DNA from: Streptomyces sp. NBC_01485
Lineage (GTDB): Bacteria; Actinomycetota; Actinomycetes; Streptomycetales; Streptomycetaceae
DNA: 64,000 bases
Assembly: GCF_036227125.1 (NCBI RefSeq)
Contig: NZ_CP109435.1
Coordinates: 3,286,001-3,350,000 of the forward strand
Direction: 5' to 3'
Below the pieces are notes generated by a model, which was not told the DNA's origin, ran no database searches, and worked only from the letters and a program-made list of their open reading frames with translations. Shown one piece after another: positions 18,517 through 27,559 of this stretch. The translations under genes and the position numbers were made by a program. How positions within the stretch are numbered: the stretch's first letter is position 1; every line of letters begins with the position of its first letter.

Positions 18517-20655
18517 TCACGGGCTGCCCCGCTCCCGCAGGACGTCGATCAGCGCCCGCAGTCTCGGCGAGGCCGCGAGCTGCTCCAGGGTGACCGGACG
18601 GCCCTCCGCGTCCGCGATGGGCAGGCGCCAGTTCGGGTACTGGTTCCAGGTGCCGGGGAGGTTCTGCGGGCGGCGGTCGCCGACGCCGTCCGGGAGCCAG
18701 ACGCCGATCATGCGGGCGGGGGTGCCCAGCAGGAAGCGGTGGACGGCCTGGACCTCGGCCTCCTCCGAGGAGCGGTCGCTGCCGCCGGCGGACCCGGCCA
18801 GCAGTCCGAGGCGGGTGAGCAGCCCCAGCCACTCCGCCGTGTCGTTGGTCGCGTCGGCGCGCTCTTCCTCCACCGGCCGGGTCAACAGGCCCAGCCGGTC
18901 GCGGAGTTCGACGTGTTCGCCGGTGAGGCGGGCGGCGGTGGACGGCAGGTCGTGGGTGGTGACGGTGGCCAGGCAGTCGGCGCGCCAGCGGTCGGGGGGC
19001 AGGGGCCGTCCGTCGCCGTCCCAGTCCCGCTCGAACCACAGGACGGACGTGCCGAGCACCCCGCGTTCGCGCAACGACTCCCGCACACCCGGCTCGACGG
19101 TGCCGAGATCCTCGCCGATCACGACCGCCCCCGCCCGCGACGCCTCCAGCACCAGGACGGCGAGCATGGCCTCGGCGTCGTAACGGACGTACGTCCCCTC
19201 CGTGGGCGGCTGTCCCTGCGGCACCCACCACAGCCGGAACAGGCCCATGACGTGGTCGATGCGCAGGGCGCCGGCGTAGCGGAAGAGGCCGCGGAGCAGT
19301 CGCCGGTAGGGCGCGTAGCCGGAGTCGGCGAGCCGGTCCGGGCGCCAGGGCGGCAGGCCCCAGTCCTGGCCGCGGGCGGTGAAGGCGTCCGGCGGGGCGC
19401 CGATCGACATGCCGGCGGCGAAGTACTCCTGCTGCGCCCACGCGTCGGCGCCCTCGGGGTGCACGCCGACGGCGAGATCGTGCACGATCCCGATATCCAT
19501 CCCCGCCTCGCGCGCGGTGCGCTGGGCGGCGGTGAGCTGGGTGTCGGTGAGCCAGGCGAGGCGGGAGTGGAAGTCGACGCGGTCCATCAACTCGCCGCGG
19601 GCGCGGGTGGTTTCGGCGGACCGGGGGTCGCGTAGCCCGCTCGGCCACTGCCGCCACTGAGATCCGTGCACCTCGGCGAGGGCGCACCAGGTGGCGTGGT
19701 CCTCCAGGGCCTGCCCCTGCTCGGCGAGGAAGTCGCAGTAGGCGGCGCGCCGGCCGGGCCCGAGCGGCACACGGACAACCGCTTCGAGCGCCTCTCGCTT
19801 GACCGCCCACACGGCGTCCCGGTCGATCAACTCCCCCTTTTCCAGCACGGCTTGACGCAACCGCGCGGCGCGTTCGAGAAGCGCTGCGACGCCTTCGCGA
19901 TCGTCGACGTACGCGTACTCGGGAACGTCCTCGACGCGCAGGTGCACCGGGTCGGGGAAACGCCGCGAGGACGGCCGATAGGGGGACGGGTCGGTCGGCG
20001 CACCGGGCACCGCCGCATGCAACGGGTTGACCTGCACGAACCCGGCCCCGAGAGCCCGCCCGGCCCAGGCGGCCAGCTCCCCCAGGTCGCCGAGGTCACC
20101 CATGCCCCAGGAGCGCCGGGAGAGGAGGGAGTACAACTGGACGAGAAGTCCGTACGAGCGTCCCGTGGGCATGGGCGTACCCGTGGGCCTGGGCAGACGG
20201 GCCGGGGCGACGACGAGGTGGGCGCGGCCGGTCCGCCCGTCGGGCGCGGTGACCGTCAGCTGATGCACCCCGGGCGGAAGCCCCTCGACCGCGTCACGGC
20301 TCTCGCCCTGCTCGGTCTCGACGAGCAGCCGGCTGCCCTCGGGAAGCACGGCAAGCGCCTCCGCCCGGCTCTCGCCCCCGCCCCCGCCCCCGCTCTCGAT
20401 CCCGCTCCCGCTCCCGCTCCCGCTCCAGCACACCACGGTCGGCGGCAGCAGCCGCTCGCGCAGCTCCGCCTCCCGGGTGACGAGCGCACCCCGCACCGCC
20501 TCCGGGGTCCCCGCGTCGACGCCGAGGGCGGCCAGGGCGCGGGTGACGGCGGCGGCCGAAGCCGTGACCGTACGGTCCGGGGAGGGCTGGTAGGAGGTGC
20601 CGACGCCGTGCAGCGCGGCAAGCCGGGCGAGCTCCTCTCCGGGCGGCGCGGCCAC
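18517..20655 (-). CDS. malQ: 4-alpha-glucanotransferase (amylomaltase)
   Basis: This 712-residue GH77 enzyme transfers alpha-1,4-glucan segments in maltose and glycogen metabolism. Catalytic motifs are present: the nucleophile Asp in ALRIDHVMGLFRLWW, the acid/base Glu in VVIGEDLGTV, and the transition-state Asp in TTHDLPS. The GTG start at 20655 lies 2 bp after the stop of a 59-aa ORF, suggesting coupling. An N-terminal GSGSGSGIESGGGGGGES tract looks like a recent repeat expansion in a linker. Length is normal for actinobacterial MalQ with an extra N-terminal domain. Confidence 0.93.
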   Translation of the reverse strand: MAAPPGEELARLAALHGVGTSYQPSPDRTVTASAAAVTRALAALGVDAGTPEAVRGALVTREAELRERLLPPTVVCWSGSGSGSGIESGGGGGGESRAEALAVLPEGSRLLVETEQGESRDAVEGLPPGVHQLTVTAPDGRTGRAHLVVAPARLPRPTGTPMPTGRSYGLLVQLYSLLSRRSWGMGDLGDLGELAAWAGRALGAGFVQVNPLHAAVPGAPTDPSPYRPSSRRFPDPVHLRVEDVPEYAYVDDREGVAALLERAARLRQAVLEKGELIDRDAVWAVKREALEAVVRVPLGPGRRAAYCDFLAEQGQALEDHATWCALAEVHGSQWRQWPSGLRDPRSAETTRARGELMDRVDFHSRLAWLTDTQLTAAQRTAREAGMDIGIVHDLAVGVHPEGADAWAQQEYFAAGMSIGAPPDAFTARGQDWGLPPWRPDRLADSGYAPYRRLLRGLFRYAGALRIDHVMGLFRLWWVPQGQPPTEGTYVRYDAEAMLAVLVLEASRAGAVVIGEDLGTVEPGVRESLRERGVLGTSVLWFERDWDGDGRPLPPDRWRADCLATVTTHDLPSTAARLTGEHVELRDRLGLLTRPVEEERADATNDTAEWLGLLTRLGLLAGSAGGSDRSSEEAEVQAVHRFLLGTPARMIGVWLPDGVGDRRPQNLPGTWNQYPNWRLPIADAEGRPVTLEQLAASPRLRALIDVLRERGSP

Positions 20656-20657
20656 CG

Positions 20658-20837
20658 CTACGGCCTCGTGGATCCGGAGTCCGCGGCGGCGAGCGGCGGC
20701 TCACTGGTCAGCGGCTCGGCATCGGGCAGCGGGGGTTCGCTGGTCAGCGGCGGTTCGGCGCAGGTTCCTTCGGCACGGGTCGGCTCCGCCAGACGTTTGG
20801 ACTGGACCGGAAGCGGGGGATATGCCGGTGCGACCAC
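20658..20837 (-). CDS. 59-aa Pro/Glu-rich small ORF coupled to malQ
   Basis: This ORF is supported by a very good ribosome-binding site: GGAGG (20843-20847) sits 5 bp before GTG at 20837. It ends with TAG 2 bp before the malQ start. The product begins VVAPAYPPLPVQSKRLAEPT and then carries the imperfect repeat AEPPLTSEPPLPDAEPLTSE, with no signal peptide or membrane helix. It may be a regulatory leader that sets malQ translation, or a real small protein. I found no family resemblance. Placement is seen directly; function is unknown. Confidence 0.5.
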   Translation of the reverse strand: MVAPAYPPLPVQSKRLAEPTRAEGTCAEPPLTSEPPLPDAEPLTSEPPLAAADSGSTRP

Positions 20838-21099
20838 GGTGGCCTCCTTGTGGGGGGGGTACGGCGTCGGTTACCGCTACCGCAGGCCTACCCAGCGAGC
20901 GCGACGACAGACGTCCGACGAACATCCGTCATCGCAACACACGCTGCCATAGCCTCGCTCGACCCGCTCAGGCCCGCGCAGACCCGGCAGACCAGCAGCC
21001 CGGCCGTAATTCGGTTGACCCGGCCACGGGGCGTCGCTGCACTGTGGCGGGTACCACGCGTCGTGGTGCCGGCATCCCGGAAAGGCGGCAGCGGCAGCG

Positions 21100-22347
21100 A
21101 TGGAGATCCGTTCCACGACCGAGCAGGACCGCGAGGTCTTCGTCGACACGCTCCATGCCGCGTTCGGACGCTTCCCGGAGACCCCGGCCGAGGGCGGCGG
21201 CGGGGTCTGGTGGGCGGCGCTCGAAACGGACCGCGGCCTGCTCGCCACGACGGCGGACGGCCGGCCCGTCGGCACCGCCGGTGCGTACTCCTTCGAGCTC
21301 ACCCTGCCCGGTGAGATCCTCGCCCCGGCCGCCGGGGTGAGCTTCGTCGGCGTCCTGCCCTCGCACCGACGCCGGGGCGTGCTCAGCGCGATGATGCGGC
21401 ATCAGCTCACCGAGCTGCGGGCCCGGGGGGAGTTCCTCTCCGTGCTGCTGGCCTCCGAGGCCCTGATCTACCAGAGGTTCGGCTACGGACCGGCGACCTA
21501 CACACAGCAGCTGACGGTGCCCCGCCGCCAGGCCGCCCTCGCCCTCCCCCGCGCACGCGGAACGGCCGACACCGCAGCGACCGGCTCGGACACAGGCTCG
21601 GAAACCGGCACGATCGAGGTGCTGCGGCGTGCCGAGTGCGGCGAGATCCTGGAAGAGGTCTACGACCGGTACCGCCGCGCACAGCCCGGCGCGCTGTCCC
21701 GGCCGCACCTCTGGTGGGCCTCGGGCGCGGGGCACCCCCCGGTCGCTCCGGCACCGCGCTACGTCGCCGTCCACCGGGACGCCGACGGCGTCCCGGACGG
21801 GTACGCCAGCTACTCGATCGGCGAATCCGACGCCTTGACGGTCGACGAGACCATCGCCGCCGACGACGCCGTCTTCACGGCTCTGGCCCGGTTCGTGCTC
21901 GGGCACGACCTGGTCCCTCAGGTCGTGTTCAAGCACGTCCCGCCCGGGCACCCGCTGCGCTGGCAGCTCGCGGACTTCCGCGCCGGCCAGGTGAGCGGCG
22001 ACACCGACTGGCTCTGGGTGCGGCTGCTGGACGTCCCGCGTGCGCTGACCGCGCGCGGCTGGTTCACGGACGGCGAGCTCGTCCTCGACGTCGACGACCC
22101 GTTCCTCGGCGAACACGGCCGCCACCTGCTGACCGTCCGGGACGGCAAGGCCGACTGCGTCCCGACGGGCCGGGAGCCCGACCTCTCCCTGGACGTGAGC
22201 GACCTGGGCTCGATCTACCTCGGCGGCACCACCCCGAGCACCCTCGTACGCGCCGGACACATCACAGCCCACCACCCAGCCGCGGCCCCCCTCGCCGACG
22301 CCCTCTTCCGCACCGACCGCGCCCCACACTGCCTGCACTGGTTCTGA
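21100..22347 (+). CDS. Eis-like GNAT family N-acetyltransferase
   Basis: This 415-residue protein has the Eis layout: an N-terminal GNAT domain with the acetyl-CoA pyrophosphate loop VGVLPSHRRRGVLSAMM (about residues 84-100), a second degenerate GNAT domain, and an SCP2-like C-terminus ending in a free carboxylate (HCLHWF). Eis enzymes acetylate several amines on aminoglycosides or lysines. The substrate here is unknown, and resistance should not be assumed. A Thr/Gly-rich insert (ADTAATGSDTGSETG) interrupts the middle. The start is preceded by GGAAAGG. It is divergent from malQ and followed by hairpin copy C. Confidence 0.87.
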   Translation: MEIRSTTEQDREVFVDTLHAAFGRFPETPAEGGGGVWWAALETDRGLLATTADGRPVGTAGAYSFELTLPGEILAPAAGVSFVGVLPSHRRRGVLSAMMRHQLTELRARGEFLSVLLASEALIYQRFGYGPATYTQQLTVPRRQAALALPRARGTADTAATGSDTGSETGTIEVLRRAECGEILEEVYDRYRRAQPGALSRPHLWWASGAGHPPVAPAPRYVAVHRDADGVPDGYASYSIGESDALTVDETIAADDAVFTALARFVLGHDLVPQVVFKHVPPGHPLRWQLADFRAGQVSGDTDWLWVRLLDVPRALTARGWFTDGELVLDVDDPFLGEHGRHLLTVRDGKADCVPTGREPDLSLDVSDLGSIYLGGTTPSTLVRAGHITAHHPAAAPLADALFRTDRAPHCLHWF

Positions 22348-22416
22348 TCGCAGGTCCGGCCGCCGGACACCTCGCGGTGCGCCGCTGACACCGCCGCGCC
22401 CGACGCCCGCCCCACA

Positions 22417-22452
22417 GAAACGTGACACTCTGCCCGCGAAGTGTCACATTTC
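22417..22452. repeat. Dispersed GTGACAC hairpin, copy C (short)
   Basis: GAAACGTGACACT (22417-22429) and AGTGTCACATTTC (22440-22452) pair with one mismatch around a 10-nt loop. The core GTGACACT/AGTGTCAC is shared with copies at 1313 and 50030, but the outer arm differs. It lies in the 298-bp gap between the acetyltransferase and the convergent HNH gene. No other feature is seen there. Confidence 0.6.
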
Positions 22453-22645
22453 CACAGCCACACCCACCCAGCCCCAGCCCCAACGCCGCACGAGAAGCCC
22501 GCACAGGCGCCTCCTGACGTGAACCGGCTGCCCCGGGCGCTGCCAATGACCAGCGCGAACCTGTACGCCCCGGCCGTGCGCGTCCCGAAGGGCCCCGCGG
22601 CCGGGCTGGGGGTGGTGCCACGGGGCATGCAAAAGCCCGGATCGT

Positions 22646-23182
22646 CTAGGCGGAGATGCCGTCGATCCGGGCCAGGGCGTCGTCCGCGCCGTACGGCTGC
22701 AAGTACGGCAGCCAGCGCGGATCCCTATGGCCCGTGCCGATGATGCGCCAGGCGAGGCCGGAGGGAGGGGCGGGTTTGTGACGCAGCCGCCAGCCGATCT
22801 CGACGAGGTGCCGGTCGGCCTTGGTGTGGTTGCAGCGACGGCAGGACGCCACGACGTTGTCCCACACGTGTTTGCCCCCGCGGCTGCGCGGGATGACGTG
22901 GTCGACGCTGGTTGCGACGCCACCGCAGTACATGCACCGGCCCCCGTCCCGCGCGAACAGCGCCCTGCGGGTGAGAGGAACGGGCCCCCGGTAGGGAACC
23001 CGGACGAATCGCTTGAGCCGGACCACGCTGGGTGCGGAAACCGTGACGGTCGCGCTGTGCATGAAGGCGCCGGATTCCTCCAGGGAGATCGCCTTGTTCT
23101 CCAGGACGAGGACGAGCGCGCGGCGGAGCGGTACGACGCCGAGCGGCTCGTACGACGCGTTGAGGACCAGGACATGCGGCAC
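22646..23182 (-). CDS. HNH endonuclease family protein
   Basis: This 178-residue protein begins VPHVLVLNASYEPLGVVPLR, the N-terminus of a very conserved actinobacterial HNH protein. Its nuclease core has a CMYCG knuckle, the SVDHVIPRSRGG catalytic segment and a second knuckle SCRRCNHTK. GTG at 23182 was chosen over the longer open frame because AAGGAGG lies 6 bases upstream. It probably cleaves DNA with a divalent metal, but its cellular role is not established. It is convergent with the acetyltransferase gene. Confidence 0.9.
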   Translation of the reverse strand: MPHVLVLNASYEPLGVVPLRRALVLVLENKAISLEESGAFMHSATVTVSAPSVVRLKRFVRVPYRGPVPLTRRALFARDGGRCMYCGGVATSVDHVIPRSRGGKHVWDNVVASCRRCNHTKADRHLVEIGWRLRHKPAPPSGLAWRIIGTGHRDPRWLPYLQPYGADDALARIDGISA

Positions 23183-23506
23183 GGATGCCTCCTTGGGCGT
23201 CGGCGGCGCGTGGCTCGCGCCGGGACGATCTGCAGTCAGTCTCTCCTCTTGCCTGGTGGACGCGCCACCATGTCCCGGTAACGGGCTGGGAGTGTTTTCG
23301 ACCACACCCTGATTCATCCCCCGGATCATGGCCGGTTCAAGCGCAGGTGAGGACCGTCTCTCCTTCACGCATCTCGCCGAACCACTCCCAATGCCCCGTT
23401 AGTGTGGTGGTTCTGTCTGTCCGGTGACCTTTTCGTGACCTTGCAGCGCGTGTCGCCCTTGACCGCCGCACCGGATGGAGCAGTGCAGCACCTGGAGGTA
23501 CCTGCC

Positions 23507-24613
23507 GTGTCCTTGCCCGCCGTCCTACTGGCCGCCGGTCCGTCGCCGTCGCCGACTCCCTCGGAGTCGCCGACCACGGTGACGGTCCCGTCCCTCCAGG
23601 ACGCCCAGGAGAGCGCGACGAACGCGGCCAGCTGGGTCGAGGAGAACTGGTCGACGTGGCTGGCGATCGGCCTGCGGGTCCTGCTGATCCTGGTGATCGC
23701 GGTGGTGCTGAGAGTGGTGGTGCAGCGGTCGATCACCAAGCTGATCGACCGGATGAACCGTACGGTCGGGTCGGCCGACGGCACCTCGCTGGGCGGGCTG
23801 CTGGTCAACAACGAACGGCGCCGGCAGCGCTCGCAGGCGATCGGCTCGGTGCTGCGCTCGGTGGCGAGTTTCCTGATCCTGGGCACGGCCGCGCTGATGG
23901 TGCTGGCCACCTTCGAGATCAACCTGGCCCCGCTGCTGGCCTCCGCCGGCGTCGCGGGCGTCGCGATCGGTTTCGGCGCGCGCAACCTGGTCACGGACTT
24001 CCTCTCCGGCGTGTTCATGATCCTGGAGGACCAGTACGGCGTCGGCGACCAGATCGACGCGGGCGTGGCCTCCGGCGAGGTCATCGAGGTGGGGCTGCGC
24101 GTGACCAAGATGCGCGGCGACAACGGCGAGATCTGGTACGTCCGCAACGGCGAGGTCAAGCGGATCGGCAACCTCTCGCAGGGCTGGGCGACGGCCGGCG
24201 TCGACGCCACCGTGAAGGCGTCCGAGGACCTCGACCGGGTCAAGGCCACGCTGGACGAGGTCGCCGAGAAGATGAGCAAGGAAGAGCCCTGGAACGAGCT
24301 CCTGTGGAGCCCGATCGAGGTGCTCGGCCTGGACAGCGTCCTGCTGGACTCGATGGTGGTCCGCGTCTCCGCGAAGACGATGCCGGGCAAGGCCCTGACC
24401 GTCGAGCGGGAGCTGCGCTGGCGCGTCAAGCGTGCCTTCGACGCGGCCGACATCCGCATCGTGGGCGGCGCGACCGCCCCCGCCACGGAGGACCCGGCCG
24501 ACCCGACGGCCGCGGTCGCGGCGCCCTCCGTCTTCGCCAACGCGGACTCCCCGCAGTCGGCGGCGGCGACGCCGATCGCTCCCCAGCGGGTGACGACGCC
24601 TCCGGCGAAGTAA
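23507..24613 (+). CDS. MscS-family mechanosensitive channel
   Basis: This 368-residue membrane protein has an extracytoplasmic Pro/Ser/Thr-rich start and helices at WLAIGLRVLLILVIAVVLR and FLILGTAALMVLATF. The pore helix shows the MscS signature LASAGVAGVAIGFGARNLV, followed by the beta domain starting DFLSGVFMILEDQYGVGD. It would open under membrane tension to release solutes at hypo-osmotic shock. GTG at 23507 is 8 bp after GGAGG. The C-terminal tail is Ala/Pro-rich and probably disordered. Confidence 0.9.
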   Translation: MSLPAVLLAAGPSPSPTPSESPTTVTVPSLQDAQESATNAASWVEENWSTWLAIGLRVLLILVIAVVLRVVVQRSITKLIDRMNRTVGSADGTSLGGLLVNNERRRQRSQAIGSVLRSVASFLILGTAALMVLATFEINLAPLLASAGVAGVAIGFGARNLVTDFLSGVFMILEDQYGVGDQIDAGVASGEVIEVGLRVTKMRGDNGEIWYVRNGEVKRIGNLSQGWATAGVDATVKASEDLDRVKATLDEVAEKMSKEEPWNELLWSPIEVLGLDSVLLDSMVVRVSAKTMPGKALTVERELRWRVKRAFDAADIRIVGGATAPATEDPADPTAAVAAPSVFANADSPQSAAATPIAPQRVTTPPAK

Positions 24614-24639
24614 CCCGCACGAGGAGGCAGGCAGCGCCT

Positions 24640-24715
24640 GCCCCCGCGCCCCTGCGCCCTCGCACCCCTGCGCCCTCGCATCCCTCTCCGCCCCTGCGCC
24701 CCTGCGCCCTCGAGG
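24640..24715 (+). repeat. Imperfect tandem CCCCTGCGCCCTCG repeats
   Basis: Four to five imperfect copies of CCCCTGCGCCCTCGCA follow the channel gene stop, in the gap before the csn promoter. The units are pyrimidine-rich on the plus strand, with no spacers. They look like slippage-derived repeats. Confidence 0.55.
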
Positions 24716-24756
24716 TAACGACTCTGTTGCCTCGGGGGCGTTTGCCGTTTCGCGCC

Positions 24757-24786
24757 TTGACGCCCCCTTCGCGCCGGGCTTACCTT
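24757..24786 (+). promoter_or_regulatory. Probable csn operon promoter
   Basis: TTGACG (24757-24762) and TACCTT (24781-24786) are separated by 18 bp and fit the main vegetative sigma factor. Transcription would start near 24793, immediately before the CsnR operator at 24799, so repressor binding would block it. Confidence 0.55.
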
Positions 24787-24798
24787 CCCCTTCATTGA

Positions 24799-24813
24799 TA
24801 GGAAACTTTCCTA
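24799..24813. promoter_or_regulatory. CsnR operator
   Basis: The perfect palindrome TAGGAAACTTTCCTA contains AGGAAAnTTTCCT, the operator described for the ROK repressor CsnR of Streptomyces lividans. It lies between the predicted promoter and csnR, indicating autoregulation of the whole operon. Confidence 0.8.
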
Positions 24814-24887
24814 ACAGTGACCGGAAGTGGACTTGTGTCCCGCGTCACTGAAAAGCTGTGCAGTTCAGAAAGGCAGGTGTCGACCCC

Positions 24888-26111
24888 ATGGCAGCAACCG
24901 CAGGAACCGCCGGAACGCCGGGCACCCCGCGCGTCCTGCGCGCCATGAACGACCGCGCCGCCCTGGACCTCCTGCTGACGCACGGCCCCCTGTCCCGCAC
25001 CCGCATCGGCAAGCTCACCGGGCTCTCCAAGCCCACCGCCTCCCAGCTCCTGGCCCGCCTGGAGGCGGCGGGACTGGTCCTGGCCACCGGCACCACCGAG
25101 GGGCGACCCGGCCCCAACGCCCAGCTCTACGAGGTCAACCCGGCCGCCGCGTACGCCGCCGGGCTGGACGTCACCCCCGAACGCATCCTCGCCGCCGTCG
25201 CCGACGTCACCGGCCGGACGGTGGGCACGTACGAGGTGCCCACCCCCGGCAGGAAGACCGCCGGGGCCGTCGTACGGCAGGTCACCGACGCCCTCGACGG
25301 CGCGGTGAAGGCCGCGGGCCTCACCCGGGGCGACGTGCGGCGGCTCGTCGTCGCGACCCCCGGCGCCTTCGACCCCACCACCGGTCGTCTGCGCTACGCC
25401 TCCCACCTGCCCGGCTGGCACTCCCCGACGCTGCTCGACGACCTCGCCGCAGCCCTCCCGATGCCGGTCGAGTACGAGAACGACGTCAACCTCGCCGCCG
25501 TCGCCGAACAACGGCTCGGCGCGGCCCGCGGCCACGAGGACTTCGTCCTCCTGTGGAACGAGGGCGGTCTCGGCGCCGCACTCGTCCTCGGCGGCCGGCT
25601 GCACCGCGGCTGGACCGGCGGCGCGGGAGAGGTAGGTTTCCTTCCGGTTCCGGGCGCACCCCTCGTGCGGCAGGTAACGAAAGCCAACAGTGGCGGCTTC
25701 CAGGAGCTGGCCGGCTCGCAGGCCATCCCGCAGCTCGCCCTGGAGCTCGGCATGAACGGCATCCCGACCGGACCGTACGCCGAGGTCGCCGCCGCGCTCG
25801 TGCAGCGGGCCGTCACCGAGGACACGGTGCTGAACCGGCTGCTGCTCCAGACGTACGCGACCCGGCTCGCGACCGGTCTCGCCTCGCTCGTCTCCGTGCT
25901 CGACCCCGAACTCGTCGTCCTCAGCGGCGCCAGCCTGACCGCCGGCGGCGAGGTGCTGCGCGCCCTCGTCCAGGACGAGCTGGAGGAACTCGCCGCGTCC
26001 CGGCCCAAGCTGGTCGTGGGCGACGTCACCGAACAGCCCGTGCTGCGCGGCGCGCTGGAGAGCGCGCTGGCGGCCACCCGCGACGAGGTCTTCGACACCA
26101 CCTCACGCTGA
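24888..26111 (+). CDS. csnR: ROK-family transcriptional repressor CsnR
   Basis: This 407-residue protein has an N-terminal winged helix (LLLTHGPLSRTRIGKL, then GLSKPTASQLLARLEAAG) and a C-terminal ROK sugar-kinase-like domain. The usual zinc-binding cysteine cluster of ROK proteins is not visible after GWTGGAGEVGFLPV. In S. lividans, CsnR represses the chitosanase gene and this transport operon until chitosan oligosaccharides are present. The family operator lies 75 bp upstream and csnE-K follow in the known order, so the name is well supported. ATG at 24888 was preferred over GTG at 24858, which lacks a ribosome-binding site. Confidence 0.88.
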   Translation: MAATAGTAGTPGTPRVLRAMNDRAALDLLLTHGPLSRTRIGKLTGLSKPTASQLLARLEAAGLVLATGTTEGRPGPNAQLYEVNPAAAYAAGLDVTPERILAAVADVTGRTVGTYEVPTPGRKTAGAVVRQVTDALDGAVKAAGLTRGDVRRLVVATPGAFDPTTGRLRYASHLPGWHSPTLLDDLAAALPMPVEYENDVNLAAVAEQRLGAARGHEDFVLLWNEGGLGAALVLGGRLHRGWTGGAGEVGFLPVPGAPLVRQVTKANSGGFQELAGSQAIPQLALELGMNGIPTGPYAEVAAALVQRAVTEDTVLNRLLLQTYATRLATGLASLVSVLDPELVVLSGASLTAGGEVLRALVQDELEELAASRPKLVVGDVTEQPVLRGALESALAATRDEVFDTTSR

Positions 26112-26204
26112 CCGGCGCCCCCTCCCCCTAGACCCCCTTCGCCTCACCTCTCACCTCTCACCGCACCTCTCTCCTCACCTCCCCTGTCCCTGGAAGGCTC
26201 CGCC

Positions 26205-27557
26205 ATGCCCACACGCATACCCGAAGTCGTCCGAAAGGCGGCTTTTGCCCTCACCGCCTCCACGGCCCTGCTCCTGTCCACCACCGCCTGTACCGGCCAG
26301 GCCGCGTCCTCCGGCGCGGGCGACGACGCGTCGAAGGAACAGACCATCACCTTCTGGCACGCCTGGAGCGCGCCGAGCGAGGTGAAGGCCGTGAAGGCGC
26401 TGGTCGCCGGCTTCGAGAAGGCGCACCCCACCATCCACGTCGACGTCGTCGGGAACATGACCGACGACAAGATCAACCAGGCGCTGCGGGCGGGCGGCAG
26501 CACGGCGCCCGACGTGATCTCGTCGTTCACCACCAACAACGTCGGCAAGTTCTGCTCCTCCGGCGCGCTGGTCGACCTCAACCCGCTCTTCAAGAAGGCG
26601 GACATCGACCCGGGCACCACCTTCCCGAAGGCGATGAGCGAGTACACCGAGTACGACGGGAATCGCTGCGCCGTGCCGCTGCTGGGCGACGCCTACGGCC
26701 TCTACTACAACAAGACCGCGTTCCAGAAGGCCGGCATCACCGCCCCGCCGAAGACCTGGTCCGAGTTCGAGGCCGACGCCAAGAAGCTGACGATCACTCA
26801 GGGCGACACGTACAAGCAGCTCGGATTCATGCCGAACTACCACGGCTGGGAGACGACGACCGAGCACTACATGGGCCAGTTCGGGCCCACGTACTTCGAC
26901 TCGTCCGGCAGGTCGACGGTCGCCACCGACCCGGCCGTCGCGGGCGCCTTCACGCTCCAGAAGAAGCTGGTCGACGAACTCGGCGGCTTCAAGAAGCTGG
27001 AGAGGTTCCGCGCCGGCCTCGGTGACGAGTGGGGTCCCAAGCACCCCTTCCACACCGGCCAGGTGGCCATGCAGCTGGACGGCGAGTGGCGCCTCGGGAT
27101 GGCCCTGGACGCCAAGCCCGGCTTCGACATCGGCGTCGCCCCGCTGCCCGTGCCGGACGACCAGGCCGACCGGTACGGCCGGGGCTACATCACCGGCACC
27201 ATCGCCGGTATCGCCGCCACCAGCAAGAAGCAGGCCGCGGCCTGGGAACTGGTGAAGTACATGACCACCGACACGGCCGCGGTGGTCGCCTTCTCCAACG
27301 CCATCCACAACGTGCCGTCCACACTGGCCGCGCTGAAGTCACCCGACCTGAAGTACGACCCGCGCTTCAAGACCTTCCTCGACATCGCCGCGAACCCGAA
27401 CTCGACCACCTCCCCGGCCTCGGTCAACGGCGGCGTCTACCTCACCACGATCCAGCAGCTCGGCTACGACTACGAGAGCGGCAAGGTCACCGACCTGAGG
27501 GCGGGCCTGACGAAGGCGGGCGCGCAGATCGACACGGACATCGCGCAGGCGAAGTAG
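26205..27557 (+). CDS. csnE: ABC transporter substrate-binding lipoprotein for chitosan oligosaccharides
   Basis: This 450-residue extracytoplasmic binding protein has a lipoprotein signal (VVRKAAFALTASTALLLSTTAC, cysteine 29). It also has the family-1 sugar-binding fold: TITFWHAWSAPSEVKAV near the N-terminus and QVAMQLDGEWRLGMAL in the middle. It would capture chitosan-derived oligosaccharides and hand them to CsnF-CsnG. The start follows GGAAGG. The 93-bp gap after csnR is pyrimidine-rich and shows no terminator. Ligand specificity rests on operon identity, not on residues. Confidence 0.87.
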   Translation: MPTRIPEVVRKAAFALTASTALLLSTTACTGQAASSGAGDDASKEQTITFWHAWSAPSEVKAVKALVAGFEKAHPTIHVDVVGNMTDDKINQALRAGGSTAPDVISSFTTNNVGKFCSSGALVDLNPLFKKADIDPGTTFPKAMSEYTEYDGNRCAVPLLGDAYGLYYNKTAFQKAGITAPPKTWSEFEADAKKLTITQGDTYKQLGFMPNYHGWETTTEHYMGQFGPTYFDSSGRSTVATDPAVAGAFTLQKKLVDELGGFKKLERFRAGLGDEWGPKHPFHTGQVAMQLDGEWRLGMALDAKPGFDIGVAPLPVPDDQADRYGRGYITGTIAGIAATSKKQAAAWELVKYMTTDTAAVVAFSNAIHNVPSTLAALKSPDLKYDPRFKTFLDIAANPNSTTSPASVNGGVYLTTIQQLGYDYESGKVTDLRAGLTKAGAQIDTDIAQAK

Positions 27558-27559
27558 CG

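Noticed and set aside
21100..22347. Acetyltransferase as an aminoglycoside resistance determinant
   Set aside because: Eis-like proteins are widespread in actinobacteria with varied substrates; nothing in the sequence shows aminoglycoside specificity.
24640..24715. Repeat array as a possible CRISPR
   Set aside because: Units are directly adjacent without spacers, imperfect, and no cas gene is present.
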